Assembly: GCA_963758335.1 (NCBI GenBank)
Contig: CAVWVF010000002.1
Span: 1,488,001-1,552,000, forward strand
Direction of reading: 5' to 3'
DNA: 64,000 bases
Source: Roseiarcus sp963758335
Lineage (GTDB): Bacteria; Pseudomonadota; Alphaproteobacteria; Rhizobiales; Beijerinckiaceae
Numbering within the stretch: position 1 is the first letter of the stretch; every line of letters starts with the position of its first letter. Under the pieces are notes generated by a model that worked only from the letters and a program-made list of their open reading frames with translations, was not told where the DNA came from and did not search any database. The translations under genes were made by a program, and so were the position numbers. This document shows, in pieces, positions 18,796-27,012 of this stretch.

Positions 18796-19882
18796 CGCCG
18801 AATTCGCCCTCACCCGCCTCAAGGCAAAGCGCGGCTTGGCGGTCAAGCGCCGAACTCGGTCGCATGGCAAAGAGACGAAATTCGATCCGACGTTGGATGA
18901 GGTCCGCTGGCAAATCCGGCGCTACTCGATTGAGGCCGACGTCGACAAGATCACGCTCTTTCAGCGCGCCATGGCGAAGCGTCAAGTTCTCTGCGTCGTT
19001 CATGGCGACCCTGCGCCAGGACTCGACCCTTACGACTGGCATCGGCGTTGGAGTTCTGAGGTCCACGGGGCCGAGCGCACGCTCGTTGAAACGTCGCGCT
19101 TCTACATCCCCATCGATCTCGACAGCGCGCCGCTGCCGCCCGGCAGCGGGCTCGACAAGGGCGAAAATCTCTACGCCCTGGCTGAGTACGCCCGCGAGGA
19201 ATTGTTGCCCGCCGCGCTGCGCTATGTCGATTTGGCCGTAGCCGCGTCGTCGAGCACAGGGTTGAAGCCCAGCCGCGGTTCACTGCACGCTTACGCCCTC
19301 TTGGACCGCGCGACGCCGCTGGCGACGATCTACCGATGGCTTGACGGCGCGAAAAAAGCGAAGTTCCCCCTCGATCCTCGCCCGGCGCTTTGCGGCCAAC
19401 TTTTCTTGACCGGCCGGCCGGTGTTTTGGGGACTCGATGATCCGGTCCCGGAAGACTGGCGCGCTTTCGTGCTGCCGGGGCGGCGACGGACCGCGGATGT
19501 CCCTTGGGGCGAGTTCGAGGCCGTCTTGGAGGTTTATGAGCGGCACGAGCGGCAGGCGCACGTCGAGGGCGCGGCCGGCGGCTGGAGGGCTGTCTTAGAG
19601 CGCTATCTAGGCGACGGAGATGGGCGGCTCGGATTTTTCAAGACGGCGTCGATCGCGCTCGGCTACGCGGCGCGCTCAGGCGAACCGGCCGATGAAGTCG
19701 CCGCGGGGATGCATGAGATCATCTCGGTTCATCCCGATCTCAACGCCGACCGCGCTGGTCAATACACTACGGTTTGGCTGCGTCGCGAGCTTCTGCGCCT
19801 GCGCGCCAAGGACGCGAGCCGCGGCGCGCGGTCTGCCGCAATCCGCCGCCGCCTGCTCCCCGCGCTGAGCTTTGACCAATGA
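18788..19882 (+). CDS. archaeo-eukaryotic-type primase (AEP) of a phage or satellite
   Basis: The 364-residue protein carries FYIPIDLDSAP at about residue 97, matching AEP motif I (hDhD). It also has KPSRGSLHAYALLDRA at about residue 160, matching motif II (sxH). A metal-binding third acid probably lies in RPVFWGLDDP. AEP primases make RNA or DNA primers on single-stranded template. It overlaps the DUF669-like gene by 8 bases and the helicase by 4 (ATGA), so all three are one operon. The motif assignment is by eye. Confidence 0.6.
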   Translation: MADAEFALTRLKAKRGLAVKRRTRSHGKETKFDPTLDEVRWQIRRYSIEADVDKITLFQRAMAKRQVLCVVHGDPAPGLDPYDWHRRWSSEVHGAERTLVETSRFYIPIDLDSAPLPPGSGLDKGENLYALAEYAREELLPAALRYVDLAVAASSSTGLKPSRGSLHAYALLDRATPLATIYRWLDGAKKAKFPLDPRPALCGQLFLTGRPVFWGLDDPVPEDWRAFVLPGRRRTADVPWGEFEAVLEVYERHERQAHVEGAAGGWRAVLERYLGDGDGRLGFFKTASIALGYAARSGEPADEVAAGMHEIISVHPDLNADRAGQYTTVWLRRELLRLRAKDASRGARSAAIRRRLLPALSFDQ

Positions 19883-21174
19883 CCAGCAACCCGATCCGCC
19901 GGATGGCCGCCGGCATGAACGAGAAGTCCAGCGCCTTCGAGGGCGAGATCGTGTACGGGCCGTCGTCGCTGGGGGCTAAACCGTCGTATGGGCCGGGCAG
20001 CAACGGCTCAGGGGCTCCGTCAGGATGGGATGAGGCGTCAATCGGCGAATCGGTCAAGCCTAGGCGAGATACGGCAAATGCGAAATTCAAGCTGAAGTCG
20101 TTCGAGGAAATCGATTTCAACTTCTCGGAAGAATGGCTGATCAAGAAACTTTTACCGCTCCAAGGGCTGGTAGTGACGTTCGGACTGCCGCAGGCGTACA
20201 AGAGCTTCATCGTCATGGACATCGCGCTCCACGTCGCTTGCGGCTTGAACTGGGGAGGCCGCAAGACGAAGCAGGGCGCAGCGGTCTACATCGCCGCCGA
20301 GAACTCAGGCGGGACAAAGAAGCGCAAGGTCGGATTCAGCCAGGTTCACGGCGCATACCTGCCGAAATCGGTTCCGTTTTTCCTGATCGAGACGGCCCCG
20401 AACCTCGGAACCGAGAAGAACGACCTCGACGAGCTTATCGCATCAGTCGAGGCTTACAGCGTAACGCCGGCCTTGATCGTCGTCGACACACTGGCCCAGA
20501 CGCTTTGCGGCGGCGAGGAGAACGGAACCGGCATGGCGACCTTCGTGAACAACGCGACGGCGCTCGCCAACCATTTCAAGTGCTGCGTTATCGCTGTTCA
20601 TCACGTCCCGCTCGCCGATGACACCCGGCTGCGCGGGCATGGAAGCTTGCACGGCGGGGCGGATGGGCTATTTCTCACTGAGCGCAATGGCCAGACCTTG
20701 GCGACGACCCTCACAGTGCAAAAGCTGAAGGATGAGGAGAGCGCCATCAAGGCGGAGATAAAGCTCGACCGTGTCGTCATCGGGCTAGACGACGACTACG
20801 AGGAGGTCTCGACGCTGGTTGTCGCAACGGTCGAGTTCGGTGCCGGGAGCACTGTCGTTAATGACAAGGGGCCGAAGAAAATCCCCGAACAGCGCCGCCT
20901 TCTTATGGATGTGGTCACGCAGGCGCTTCTCGAAGCGGGGCAAGACGGGTTTCGCTCATTTTCCGACGGCCCTCTGGTTCGCGCCGTCCCGGAGGAAGAT
21001 GTGCGAGAGCGATATTACGCCCGTATCGCCGAGCGGGCTGACCCGGATGAGAACCCTGACAAGCTCGCTGATCGGCAGAGGCAAGCCTTCCGGCGGTCGG
21101 TCGCGTCGGCTTTGAAGGCAAAAAATCTCGTCGCTAGGGCCGAGGGCGGACGGAGGTTTCTGTGGCTGGCATGA
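19879..21174 (+). CDS. RepA-like hexameric helicase/ATPase (AAA_25)
   Basis: The 431-residue protein has a Walker A at VVTFGLPQAYKSFIVMDIA (residues about 104-122), unusual in carrying GLPQAYKS rather than GxxGxGKS. Walker B is PALIVVDTLAQ (about 198), and a sensor-like IAVHHVP lies at about 238. This is the RecA-fold ATPase set of RepA/DnaB-like plasmid and phage helicases. The C-terminal ~90 residues are charged and may bind the primase or origin. ATG overlaps the primase stop by 4 bases. An iteron-like repeat field lies 330 bases downstream. Confidence 0.72.
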   Translation: MTSNPIRRMAAGMNEKSSAFEGEIVYGPSSLGAKPSYGPGSNGSGAPSGWDEASIGESVKPRRDTANAKFKLKSFEEIDFNFSEEWLIKKLLPLQGLVVTFGLPQAYKSFIVMDIALHVACGLNWGGRKTKQGAAVYIAAENSGGTKKRKVGFSQVHGAYLPKSVPFFLIETAPNLGTEKNDLDELIASVEAYSVTPALIVVDTLAQTLCGGEENGTGMATFVNNATALANHFKCCVIAVHHVPLADDTRLRGHGSLHGGADGLFLTERNGQTLATTLTVQKLKDEESAIKAEIKLDRVVIGLDDDYEEVSTLVVATVEFGAGSTVVNDKGPKKIPEQRRLLMDVVTQALLEAGQDGFRSFSDGPLVRAVPEEDVRERYYARIAERADPDENPDKLADRQRQAFRRSVASALKAKNLVARAEGGRRFLWLA

Positions 21175-21449
21175 ATTCGAACGAGGTCGTGCTGAAAATC
21201 GCGTCCGACGCCCTTTGGCAGTCGGCCTGCGTCGTTTGCGGCGATTTGTTCGAGGTCGCGACACCCCCGTTGGCCGCCTCGGTTGATGACAGTGGTTCTT
21301 TTCATATGACGACATGCCAGGCGCATAAAATGACGCCATCCGAGATCGGCAGGTTGCGGTTCGCTAAAAAGGACCAACGCCGGGCGGTGTTTGAAAACAC
21401 CCGGCGGTGGACACTCGCTGGACGAGTGACACACGCGCCTGGGGTGTAG
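21171..21449 (+). CDS. hypothetical small protein with Cys pair (92 aa)
   Basis: The ATG at 21171 overlaps the helicase stop by 4 bases. The protein shows ACVVCGDLFEV near residue 20 and a later TCQAHK, a possible zinc site of CxxC...CxxxH type. It was probably co-expressed with the replication genes. No family recognised. Confidence 0.5.
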   Translation: MNSNEVVLKIASDALWQSACVVCGDLFEVATPPLAASVDDSGSFHMTTCQAHKMTPSEIGRLRFAKKDQRRAVFENTRRWTLAGRVTHAPGV

Positions 21450-21499
21450 TTTAGCTAGGCGAACTACGGGTCGCCTCTAATCCACACTGGCCGTGTGTG

Positions 21500-21656
21500 C
21501 GTGACATTTTGGCTAAGCCGCTTCCGTGACGGTTCGGCCTCGGGCAGCGTGACATTCGTGACATCTATAAAGACAGATGTCACGTCTGTCACGGTAAACT
21601 GCCCTGTTTGGCGTGACATTGGCGTGACATTTGTCACGCATGTCACGCATGTCACG
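21500..21656. repeat. cluster of GTGACA/TGTCAC repeats, candidate replication origin
   Basis: At least eleven copies of the hexamer core occur in 157 bases. Direct CGTGACAT units lie at 21500, 21548, 21557, 21612 and 21623. Inverted TGTCACG units lie near 21578, 21587, 21632, 21641 and 21650, with one divergent copy at 21525. The two orientations face each other, as in iteron/palindrome origins. The position just after primase and helicase genes fits an origin; a regulator operator field is the alternative. Confidence 0.55.
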
Positions 21657-21745
21657 CTTAGCTGCGGTGGCGTCATTTTGTGCGGGCAGGCGCGTCAGCC
21701 TAGGAAATTGGACACCCCGATCTAGAGCGGTTAATTTCTGCTCTT

Positions 21746-22222
21746 ATGAAGCTCACGATTGATGATTTGCCGCTGGCCAAGGCGTCGGAATTGGCGGCGC
21801 GAGGCGAAATTGGGCCAGAGATGAAGTCGACGATCGTTCAGTTCGGCGAGGTTGGCTATCAAGTTAGCCTCAAGACGCATCGGATGCCGTCTGGTGGATG
21901 GTGGGTGTTGTTCATTTGTCCAACATGCGGCGGCGGGGCGCAACGGCTTCGTCTGCTCGACGACAAGCCTGCTTGCCGCAACTGCGTGAAGGCGAGTGGA
22001 CTGTTGTATCGATCGGAGTTTGTTCGCACCGAGAAGCGTCATTTAGTTACAGCGCCGCCGAGGATTACTCGGCTAAACAGCGGCAAGCCGTTACGTGTTC
22101 ATTCTCGACCTGGTCGGATGTTTGATGGACGCACAAATCTTAAGGTCGCTCTTAGCCGTTCGCTCACTGTCGCTCGAAGGTTGTTGTCTGAAGAGTTAGA
22201 GAAGGATTTGAAAAAGCTATGA
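21746..22222 (+). CDS. phage zinc-ribbon-like protein preceding terminase
   Basis: The 158-residue protein has VLFICPTCGGGAQRLRLL followed by DKPACRNCVKASGLLYRSEF, two CxxC pairs that should bind zinc. It also has a basic C-terminal helix (VALSRSLTVARRLLSEELEK). Its ATGA stop overlap couples it to the small terminase. Paralogous but broken copies precede the other terminase modules at 32428 and 39791, so gene order is conserved. Role unknown; nucleic-acid binding during packaging is plausible. Confidence 0.6.
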   Translation: MKLTIDDLPLAKASELAARGEIGPEMKSTIVQFGEVGYQVSLKTHRMPSGGWWVLFICPTCGGGAQRLRLLDDKPACRNCVKASGLLYRSEFVRTEKRHLVTAPPRITRLNSGKPLRVHSRPGRMFDGRTNLKVALSRSLTVARRLLSEELEKDLKKL

Positions 22223-22680
22223 GCGGTGTTGTATCTTTCCCAGGCAAGCCAAAAATTCCAGATACAGTGAAGTATCTTAGCAATAACGTTGTTGTTGAAG
22301 CTCTTAGTCGTCACGGTAATAGTGTGAGGAATGCTGCGGATGATCTTGGTGTTCCGTCGGCTGACCTTCGTATTTTGCTTGGATACCGTCCTGAATTGAT
22401 GGAGGCTGTGGAAGAGATTGAGGAGTGTCGCGTCGATCGAGCTTTGAAGATTGTTGACGAAGCTCTCAAAAGCGATGATCCGAAGCGTCAGGAGTGGGGT
22501 GCTATGACCACCATCCGAAACAGCATGAAGATTCGGAGGCGCGGGTTTGGACAAGCGGGCACAGGCGCGGAGATTACCATCAATACCTCGAAGAACACCG
22601 TCAATGTAATATGGGGAGACCCTCCGCAAATAGAGGACGACAGTAAGCTCATTGAGGGCGAGAGCAACGAAGCGTCATGA
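22219..22680 (+). CDS. terS: phage terminase small subunit-like protein
   Basis: The 153-residue protein has an N-terminal helix-turn-helix (VVVEALSRHGNSVRNAADDL then GVPSADLRILLG). A central helical stretch follows (RVDRALKIVDEALKSDDPKR then AMTTIRNSMKIRRRG). An acidic tail ends at the large terminase start, with a 4-base overlap. Small terminases recognise packaging sites and recruit the motor. Base composition is clearly AT-richer than the replication genes upstream. Confidence 0.65.
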   Translation: MSGVVSFPGKPKIPDTVKYLSNNVVVEALSRHGNSVRNAADDLGVPSADLRILLGYRPELMEAVEEIEECRVDRALKIVDEALKSDDPKRQEWGAMTTIRNSMKIRRRGFGQAGTGAEITINTSKNTVNVIWGDPPQIEDDSKLIEGESNEAS

Positions 22681-23960
22681 ACGCAAACGTATATATCGGA
22701 TACACTCCCCGAGAACATTTCTTGCCTTTGCATAATAGCAAGAAGAGGTGGATATTTGTTACCGCGCACAGGCGTTGTGGAAAGACAGTAAGTTTAATTA
22801 ATCAGCTTATTCGTGCTGCGTCTGAAAATAAGCGTGAAGAACCTCCACCTCGTTACGCTTATGTTGGCCCGTCGTTTGAGCAAGCAAAGGACCTTTGCTG
22901 GGGCTACATTAAGCACTACACGAAATTTATCCCAGGTATACGTTATCTTGAAGGAGAATTGCAGGTAATCTTCCCTCACGGCGCTAGCATTCGACTGTAC
23001 GGTGGCGCGCTAGCATTCGAGAGGATGAGAGGAATTTACCTAGATGGAGCTGTCCTTGATGAGTATCCGCACCTGCATGAGCAGGCATTTACCAGCGTCG
23101 TGCGCCCCGCGCTGGCGGACTATGGCGGTTGGGCTGTCGTCAGCGGCACGCCTGCCGGCGAGGATCATTTTTTCAACCTGAAGCTGAAGGCTGAGGAGGA
23201 CCCTTCATGGGACGTGTTTGATATTCCGATTACCGACACTGGCGAGACCGCATTGAGTCACGCTGAGGTCGACGAGATGCGCAGGGCCATGTCGCCGGCT
23301 GAGTTCGCCCGCGAGATGATGACGAGCTTTGAGGCTCCGACCGAAGGGGCCTATTACGAGGAGGCGATGAACGCCCTCGCCATGCAGAAGCGGATTTGCG
23401 CGGTGCCGCCCGACGTCAATGCCACCACTTTCACGGCGTGGGACCTCGGGATGTCTGACGCGACCTGCATCTGGACCGGCCAGCTTGCCGGTCGAGAGTT
23501 TCATTGGATCGACTATCTCGAAAACAGCGGTCAGAATCTTTCGTTTTATGCCGGGGAGCTGGCAAAGCGGGCGGCTGCCGGCAAGTTCAGCTATAGCGCG
23601 CATTTGCTGCCGCATGACGTTGAGGTGCGCGAGCTGGCCACAGGGCAGTCTCGCAGGTATGAACTCGTCGGTCTTCTTACCGAGCCTGTCATCACCGTAT
23701 TTCGGCACAACGTGCCCGACGGCATTGCTGCCGTTCGCGGGATATTGGGCGTGAGCTGGTTCGATCAGGACAAGTGCCGGAAGGGGCTGGCCCGCTTGCG
23801 TTCCTATCGGCAGGGCAAGACGGGGCAGCCGGTCCATGACTTTAATTCACACGGAGCAGATGCTTTTAGATGTGGAGCTGTGGGAATCCCTTTGATCAGC
23901 GGTTCTTTCAGCAGCCGCTCTAGGGGGCCTCTTCGGCGGCGGTTGCGAGGGTTATGTTGA
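22677..23960 (+). CDS. terL: phage terminase large subunit (ATPase-nuclease)
   Basis: The 427-residue protein has Walker A VTAHRRCGKT (residues 28-37), a Walker B GAVLDEY (124-130) and a coupling motif VVSGTPAG. The C-terminal RNase H-like nuclease is seen in TAWDLGMSD and HDFNSHGADAFRCGA. It cuts and pumps DNA into a procapsid. Length is close to normal, and the gene seems intact. The first ~370 bases are AT-rich, the rest strongly GC-rich, a within-gene composition break. No portal or capsid genes follow; the next gene is a resolvase. Confidence 0.85.
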   Translation: MNANVYIGYTPREHFLPLHNSKKRWIFVTAHRRCGKTVSLINQLIRAASENKREEPPPRYAYVGPSFEQAKDLCWGYIKHYTKFIPGIRYLEGELQVIFPHGASIRLYGGALAFERMRGIYLDGAVLDEYPHLHEQAFTSVVRPALADYGGWAVVSGTPAGEDHFFNLKLKAEEDPSWDVFDIPITDTGETALSHAEVDEMRRAMSPAEFAREMMTSFEAPTEGAYYEEAMNALAMQKRICAVPPDVNATTFTAWDLGMSDATCIWTGQLAGREFHWIDYLENSGQNLSFYAGELAKRAAAGKFSYSAHLLPHDVEVRELATGQSRRYELVGLLTEPVITVFRHNVPDGIAAVRGILGVSWFDQDKCRKGLARLRSYRQGKTGQPVHDFNSHGADAFRCGAVGIPLISGSFSSRSRGPLRRRLRGLC

Positions 23961-24041
23961 TGTGCAATCAGAAGCCGAGTTCAGCAGCCTCGCCGGCGCG
24001 GGTTGATCGGCTGCCGCACGCGGAGAGCGATGCTTTTGTGA

Positions 24042-24150
24042 TGGTTCAATTGAGGCATCCCTCAATGAAACCATCTAAATGTGGTTCAATAAATACTACC
24101 TGACAATTCAAACTGAACCGATATAATCAAACCATCACAAATGAACCAAT
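24042..24150. promoter_or_regulatory. res-like recombination/operator site upstream of the resolvase
   Basis: A 32-bp inverted repeat at 24042-24073 begins TGGTTCAATTGAGG and ends CTCAATGAAACCA. A second pair (TGGTTCAA at 24082 and TGAACC at 24114) follows. A third partial set lies at 24127-24148 (TCAAACCATC, ATGAACCA). Three spaced inverted sites ahead of a resolvase gene are the layout of res sites I-III; they may also repress the gene. Confidence 0.55.
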
Positions 24151-24160
24151 GAGGGCTTCA

Positions 24161-24778
24161 ATGCTCACCCGTTCCTATCTCCGAGCCTCGACCGATGAAC
24201 AGGACGCGACTCGCGCTCGCGCTCAGGTTGAGACTTTCGCCGCCGAACATGGCTTGACCATCGTCGGCACCTACATCGAGAACGAGTTGGGCGCAAAATT
24301 GGCGCGTCCCGAGCTGTTCCGGCTCATCAGCGACTCCCGGCCGGGCGACGTGTTGCTCATCGAGCAAGTCGATCGTCTGTCTCGCTTGACCGACGGAGAT
24401 TGGCGCAAACTCCGCGCCGAGCTGGACGCCAAGCAAATCCGAATTGTCGCGCAGGACCTTCCCACGTCTTGGATGTTGGCGAGCGCGGGAGACGAGTTCA
24501 CCACACGCATGTTCGCCGCCATCAACGCCATGATGCTAGACATGCTCGCCGCCGTCGCTCGCAAGGATTACGACGATCGCCGTCGCCGCCAGATGCAAGG
24601 GCAAGCCAAGGCGAAGGCAGAGGGCAAATATAGGGGCCGACCCGAAGATACGCCTCGCAACGCAGGGATTGCCGCGATGTTGAAGGGCAGCGCTAGCTAT
24701 TCCGAAGTGCAAGCCGCCTTCGGCTGCTCGCGCGCCACCGTTGCGAAGATCGCCAAGCGCGAGTTAAGGGTAAACTAA
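24161..24778 (+). CDS. serine recombinase (resolvase/invertase type)
   Basis: The 205-residue protein starts MLTRSYLRASTDEQDATRA; Ser10 is the expected nucleophile. Conserved LLIEQVDRLSRLTDGDWRKL follows, with the catalytic-domain arginines. A C-terminal helix-turn-helix is seen in SYSEVQAAFGCSRATVAKIA. The start at 24161 has GAGG 6 bases upstream. The three inverted repeats before it are probable binding sites. It could resolve dimers of the satellite-like element or invert a segment. Confidence 0.85.
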   Translation: MLTRSYLRASTDEQDATRARAQVETFAAEHGLTIVGTYIENELGAKLARPELFRLISDSRPGDVLLIEQVDRLSRLTDGDWRKLRAELDAKQIRIVAQDLPTSWMLASAGDEFTTRMFAAINAMMLDMLAAVARKDYDDRRRRQMQGQAKAKAEGKYRGRPEDTPRNAGIAAMLKGSASYSEVQAAFGCSRATVAKIAKRELRVN

Positions 24779-25040
24779 CGTTCTCCCCTATGCGGTCTCG
24801 CCGCCGCCTAGCTTTGTCCGCGCGCGCTTCCTCGCAGGTCATGAGCGGGTGCTCGGCGACCAGGGCGACGCGGTCGGGGTGAGTGGATAGGATCTGTGAA
24901 AGCGCAAATGCCATACGTATGGCATTTTCAGGCCACGCCTGAGCGATGCGGCGATATTCGCGCAGCGCCGAGTATTCGACGCCGATCTCCTCGGCGAAGC
25001 GGGCTAAGATGCCGTCGCCGTAGACTTTGAGCTTGCTCAC
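24693..25040 (-). CDS. phage-associated HTH protein of unknown function
   Basis: The 115-residue frame begins MSKLKVYGDGILARFAEEIG followed by VEYSALREYRRIAQAWPENA, an N-terminal helix-turn-helix-like segment. LSTHPDRVALVAEHPLMTCE follows. The last ~35 residues are Arg/Ser-rich and overlap the resolvase 3' end on the other strand. A decayed relative (LATQPDRVAIVAKNP) lies next to the third terminase module at 41.5 kb, so the gene belongs to the phage family. Confidence 0.5.
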   Translation of the reverse strand: MSKLKVYGDGILARFAEEIGVEYSALREYRRIAQAWPENAIRMAFALSQILSTHPDRVALVAEHPLMTCEEARADKARRRRDRIGENVSLPLTRAWRSSQRWRASSRRRLALRNS

Positions 25041-25106
25041 TTCGATGGCGATATCGCGCTAAGTCCGCGCCGCCGACTTTAGCTCGCCTCTCTCGGTTGC
25101 GCCTGC

Positions 25107-25370
25107 TCAGCGCGGCGGCGGACGAAGGGTCATCAGCGCGCGGTTGACCGTCTCACGTTCTTCTTCGTCGATGAGGCGTTGGAACTCGGCTTCGGCGAGC
25201 TTATGAGCTTCGCGGGCCGCGCCCGCGCGACGGCAGCGTTCGACCGCAAGTTGATCGACGTCGCGCCAGGTGTGATCACGAGGCAGCGCCGCGAGCGCCT
25301 CGTCGTACCAAGCGTCTGCGTCTTGCAGCGCGGCTTTCAGTTCGGCATCAGCGTCAACCTTGCATGACAT
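25107..25370 (-). CDS. hypothetical protein (87 aa)
   Basis: A charged, helical 87-residue protein beginning MSCKVDADAELKAALQDADA. The later part is AHKLAEAEFQRLIDEEERET. A longer frame to 25421 adds a hydrophobic stretch but starts in AT-rich non-coding-like sequence, so the internal ATG is preferred. Conserved function unknown; location in the satellite block suggests a phage accessory gene. Confidence 0.45.
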   Translation of the reverse strand: MSCKVDADAELKAALQDADAWYDEALAALPRDHTWRDVDQLAVERCRRAGAAREAHKLAEAEFQRLIDEEERETVNRALMTLRPPPR

Positions 25371-25537
25371 GATATCTATCCTTCTAACTATCACAATCAT
25401 AAATAAGCAAAGCAACATCAACCATTTTATATGTTTAGTAATGATGCAATACTAATGATGTATTGATTTGTATCATTGTTATGAAGCGCTGTCAGTCTAT
25501 TGGTAGATGAGATGGAAGTCGGCTCGTTTTTCAGCAG

Positions 25538-25560
25538 GATCGCGTTACCCCCCTGTACCC
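25538..25560 (+). repeat. GATCGCGTTACCCCC motif, copy 1
   Basis: GATCGCGTTACCCCCC recurs as GATCGCGTTACCCCCT at 32275-32290, and as related sequence on the minus strand near 39703-39738 and 38876-38911. At the last three sites it is followed, directly or after an interruption, by a CCCCGGGGG-type block next to terminase modules. The copy here lies just before the IS110 element. Confidence 0.55.
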
Positions 25561-25774
25561 TTCACGTGTTCGCGGCTGGTCTGATTGGTAGACTGGCCGG
25601 ACGGGCCAGCCTGCCGGGAGCGACCTTTTGCCCCCTGTGCCATGAGTACCTGGGGGGGACGCGTGCCCCGGTGGGTTGGCCGCGATGCAAGTCCAGTGGG
25701 GAGTTGCGCCTGGAGCGCCAGTACAGGGATTGATCGGCATCGCGGCGGCCCGAGCAAAGTCGGGAGACAGCATC
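25561..25774 (+). ncRNA. candidate IS110 bridge RNA region
   Basis: About 210 ORF-free, structured, GC-rich bases precede the IS110 recombinase ATG. IS110-group elements are known to transcribe a bridge RNA from the non-coding end before the recombinase gene; it pairs with donor and target DNA. Several local inverted repeats are visible (for example GGCCGGACGGGCCAGCC). Exact ends and guide loops cannot be assigned by eye. Confidence 0.4.
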
Positions 25775-27012
25775 ATGAGTAACGATGTTCGGTTCTTCGC
25801 CGGCGTCGATTGGGCGACCGAGACACATCAGGTTTGCATTGTCGAGGCTCAGGGCGGCAAGATTATCGGCGAGAGAGCCTTTCCGCACGGCGGCGAAGGC
25901 CTCGCAGAGCTGTGCGATTGGCTGGTGTCGACGAGCGGCGCCGAGCCGCCGATGATCGCCGTGGCGATCGAGGTGCCGCATGGCCCCGTCGTCGAGATCC
26001 TGCTCGAACGCCGCTTCCAGGTTGACGCAGTCAACCCCAAACAACTCGACCGCTTCCGCGACCGCCATACCGTCGCCGGCGCCAAGGACGATCGCCGCGA
26101 TGCCTACGTGCTCGCCGACGCGTTGCGAACCGACCGTCATTGCTTCCGGCCGCTCGCGGCCGAAGACCCGGTCGTGATCGAGCTGCGCGAGTGGTCGCGC
26201 ATGGCCGAGGACCTCCACCAGGAACGCAACCGGCTCGCCAACCGCGTCCGCGAGCAGCTCTGGCGCTATTATCCGCAAGCCCTCGAACTCGGCGACGATC
26301 TCGCCGCCGACCGGTTCCTCGACCTCTGGGCTCTGGCGCCGACGCCCGCCAAGGCCGCCCGCCTGCGCGAGTGAAGGCCCATCGTATTCGCCGCATCGAT
26401 GCGACCGAGGTCTTGCGCATCCTGCGACAGAAGCCGCTCGTCGTCGCGGGAGGCACGGTCGAAGCGGCGACCGCCCACATCACCGCCGTGGCGGCGCGCC
26501 TCAAATTGGTCAACCAGCAAATCAAGCAGGCGCATCGCCAGCTCGATGAACTCTCCGACAAGCTCGCCGAAAGCCGAGAGGAAGACGCGTCGGGGCAGAA
26601 ATCCGAGCAGCGCGACGTGACGATCCTGCGATCCTTGCCGGGCGTCGGAAGGATCGTCCTCGCTACGCTGCTCGGCGAGGCCGCGGAGCCTCTGCGCAAA
26701 CGAGATTATCACGCGCTGCGCACCTTGTCCGGCGTCGCCCCGGTAACACGGCGCAGCGGCAAGCGCTGCGTCGTCCTCATGCGCCAAGCCTGTCATCTGC
26801 GGCTGCGCACCGCCGTCTACCATTGGGCCCGCGTCGCCATTCAGCACGACGCGCGCAGCCGCGCCCGCTATGCCGAATTGCGCAAGCGCGGTCACAGCCA
26901 TGGCCGCGCCCTGCGCAGCGTCGCCGACCGCCTCCTCGCCGTCGCCTGTGCCATGCTCAAAGCCCAAACCCCCTTCAACCCAAAATATGCCCTCGAGGCT
27001 GCCGCTGCCTGA
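25775..27012 (+). pseudogene. IS110-family transposase/recombinase, one frameshift
   Basis: The first 200 codons (MSNDVRFFAGVDWATETHQ to APTPAKAARLRE) contain the DEDD RuvC-like domain: Asp in GVDWA and DRHTVAGAKDDRRDAYVLAD. After a one-base loss near 26373 the second frame supplies KAHRIRRIDATEVLRIL and the Tnp20 domain (LRSLPGVGRIVLATLLGEA, YHALRTLSGVAPVTRRSGKR) with its active Ser region. The total is about 410 residues, normal for IS110. Repairing one base restores the gene, so a sequencing error is possible. Confidence 0.8.

Noticed and set aside
21500..21656. CRISPR array
   Set aside because: The repeats are hexamer cores in both orientations with irregular 2-40 base gaps, without 25-40 base repeats or uniform spacers; no cas genes are in the window.
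18001..24778. Complete prophage
   Set aside because: No portal, protease, capsid, tail or lysis genes follow the large terminase; the next genes are a resolvase and small unknown proteins.
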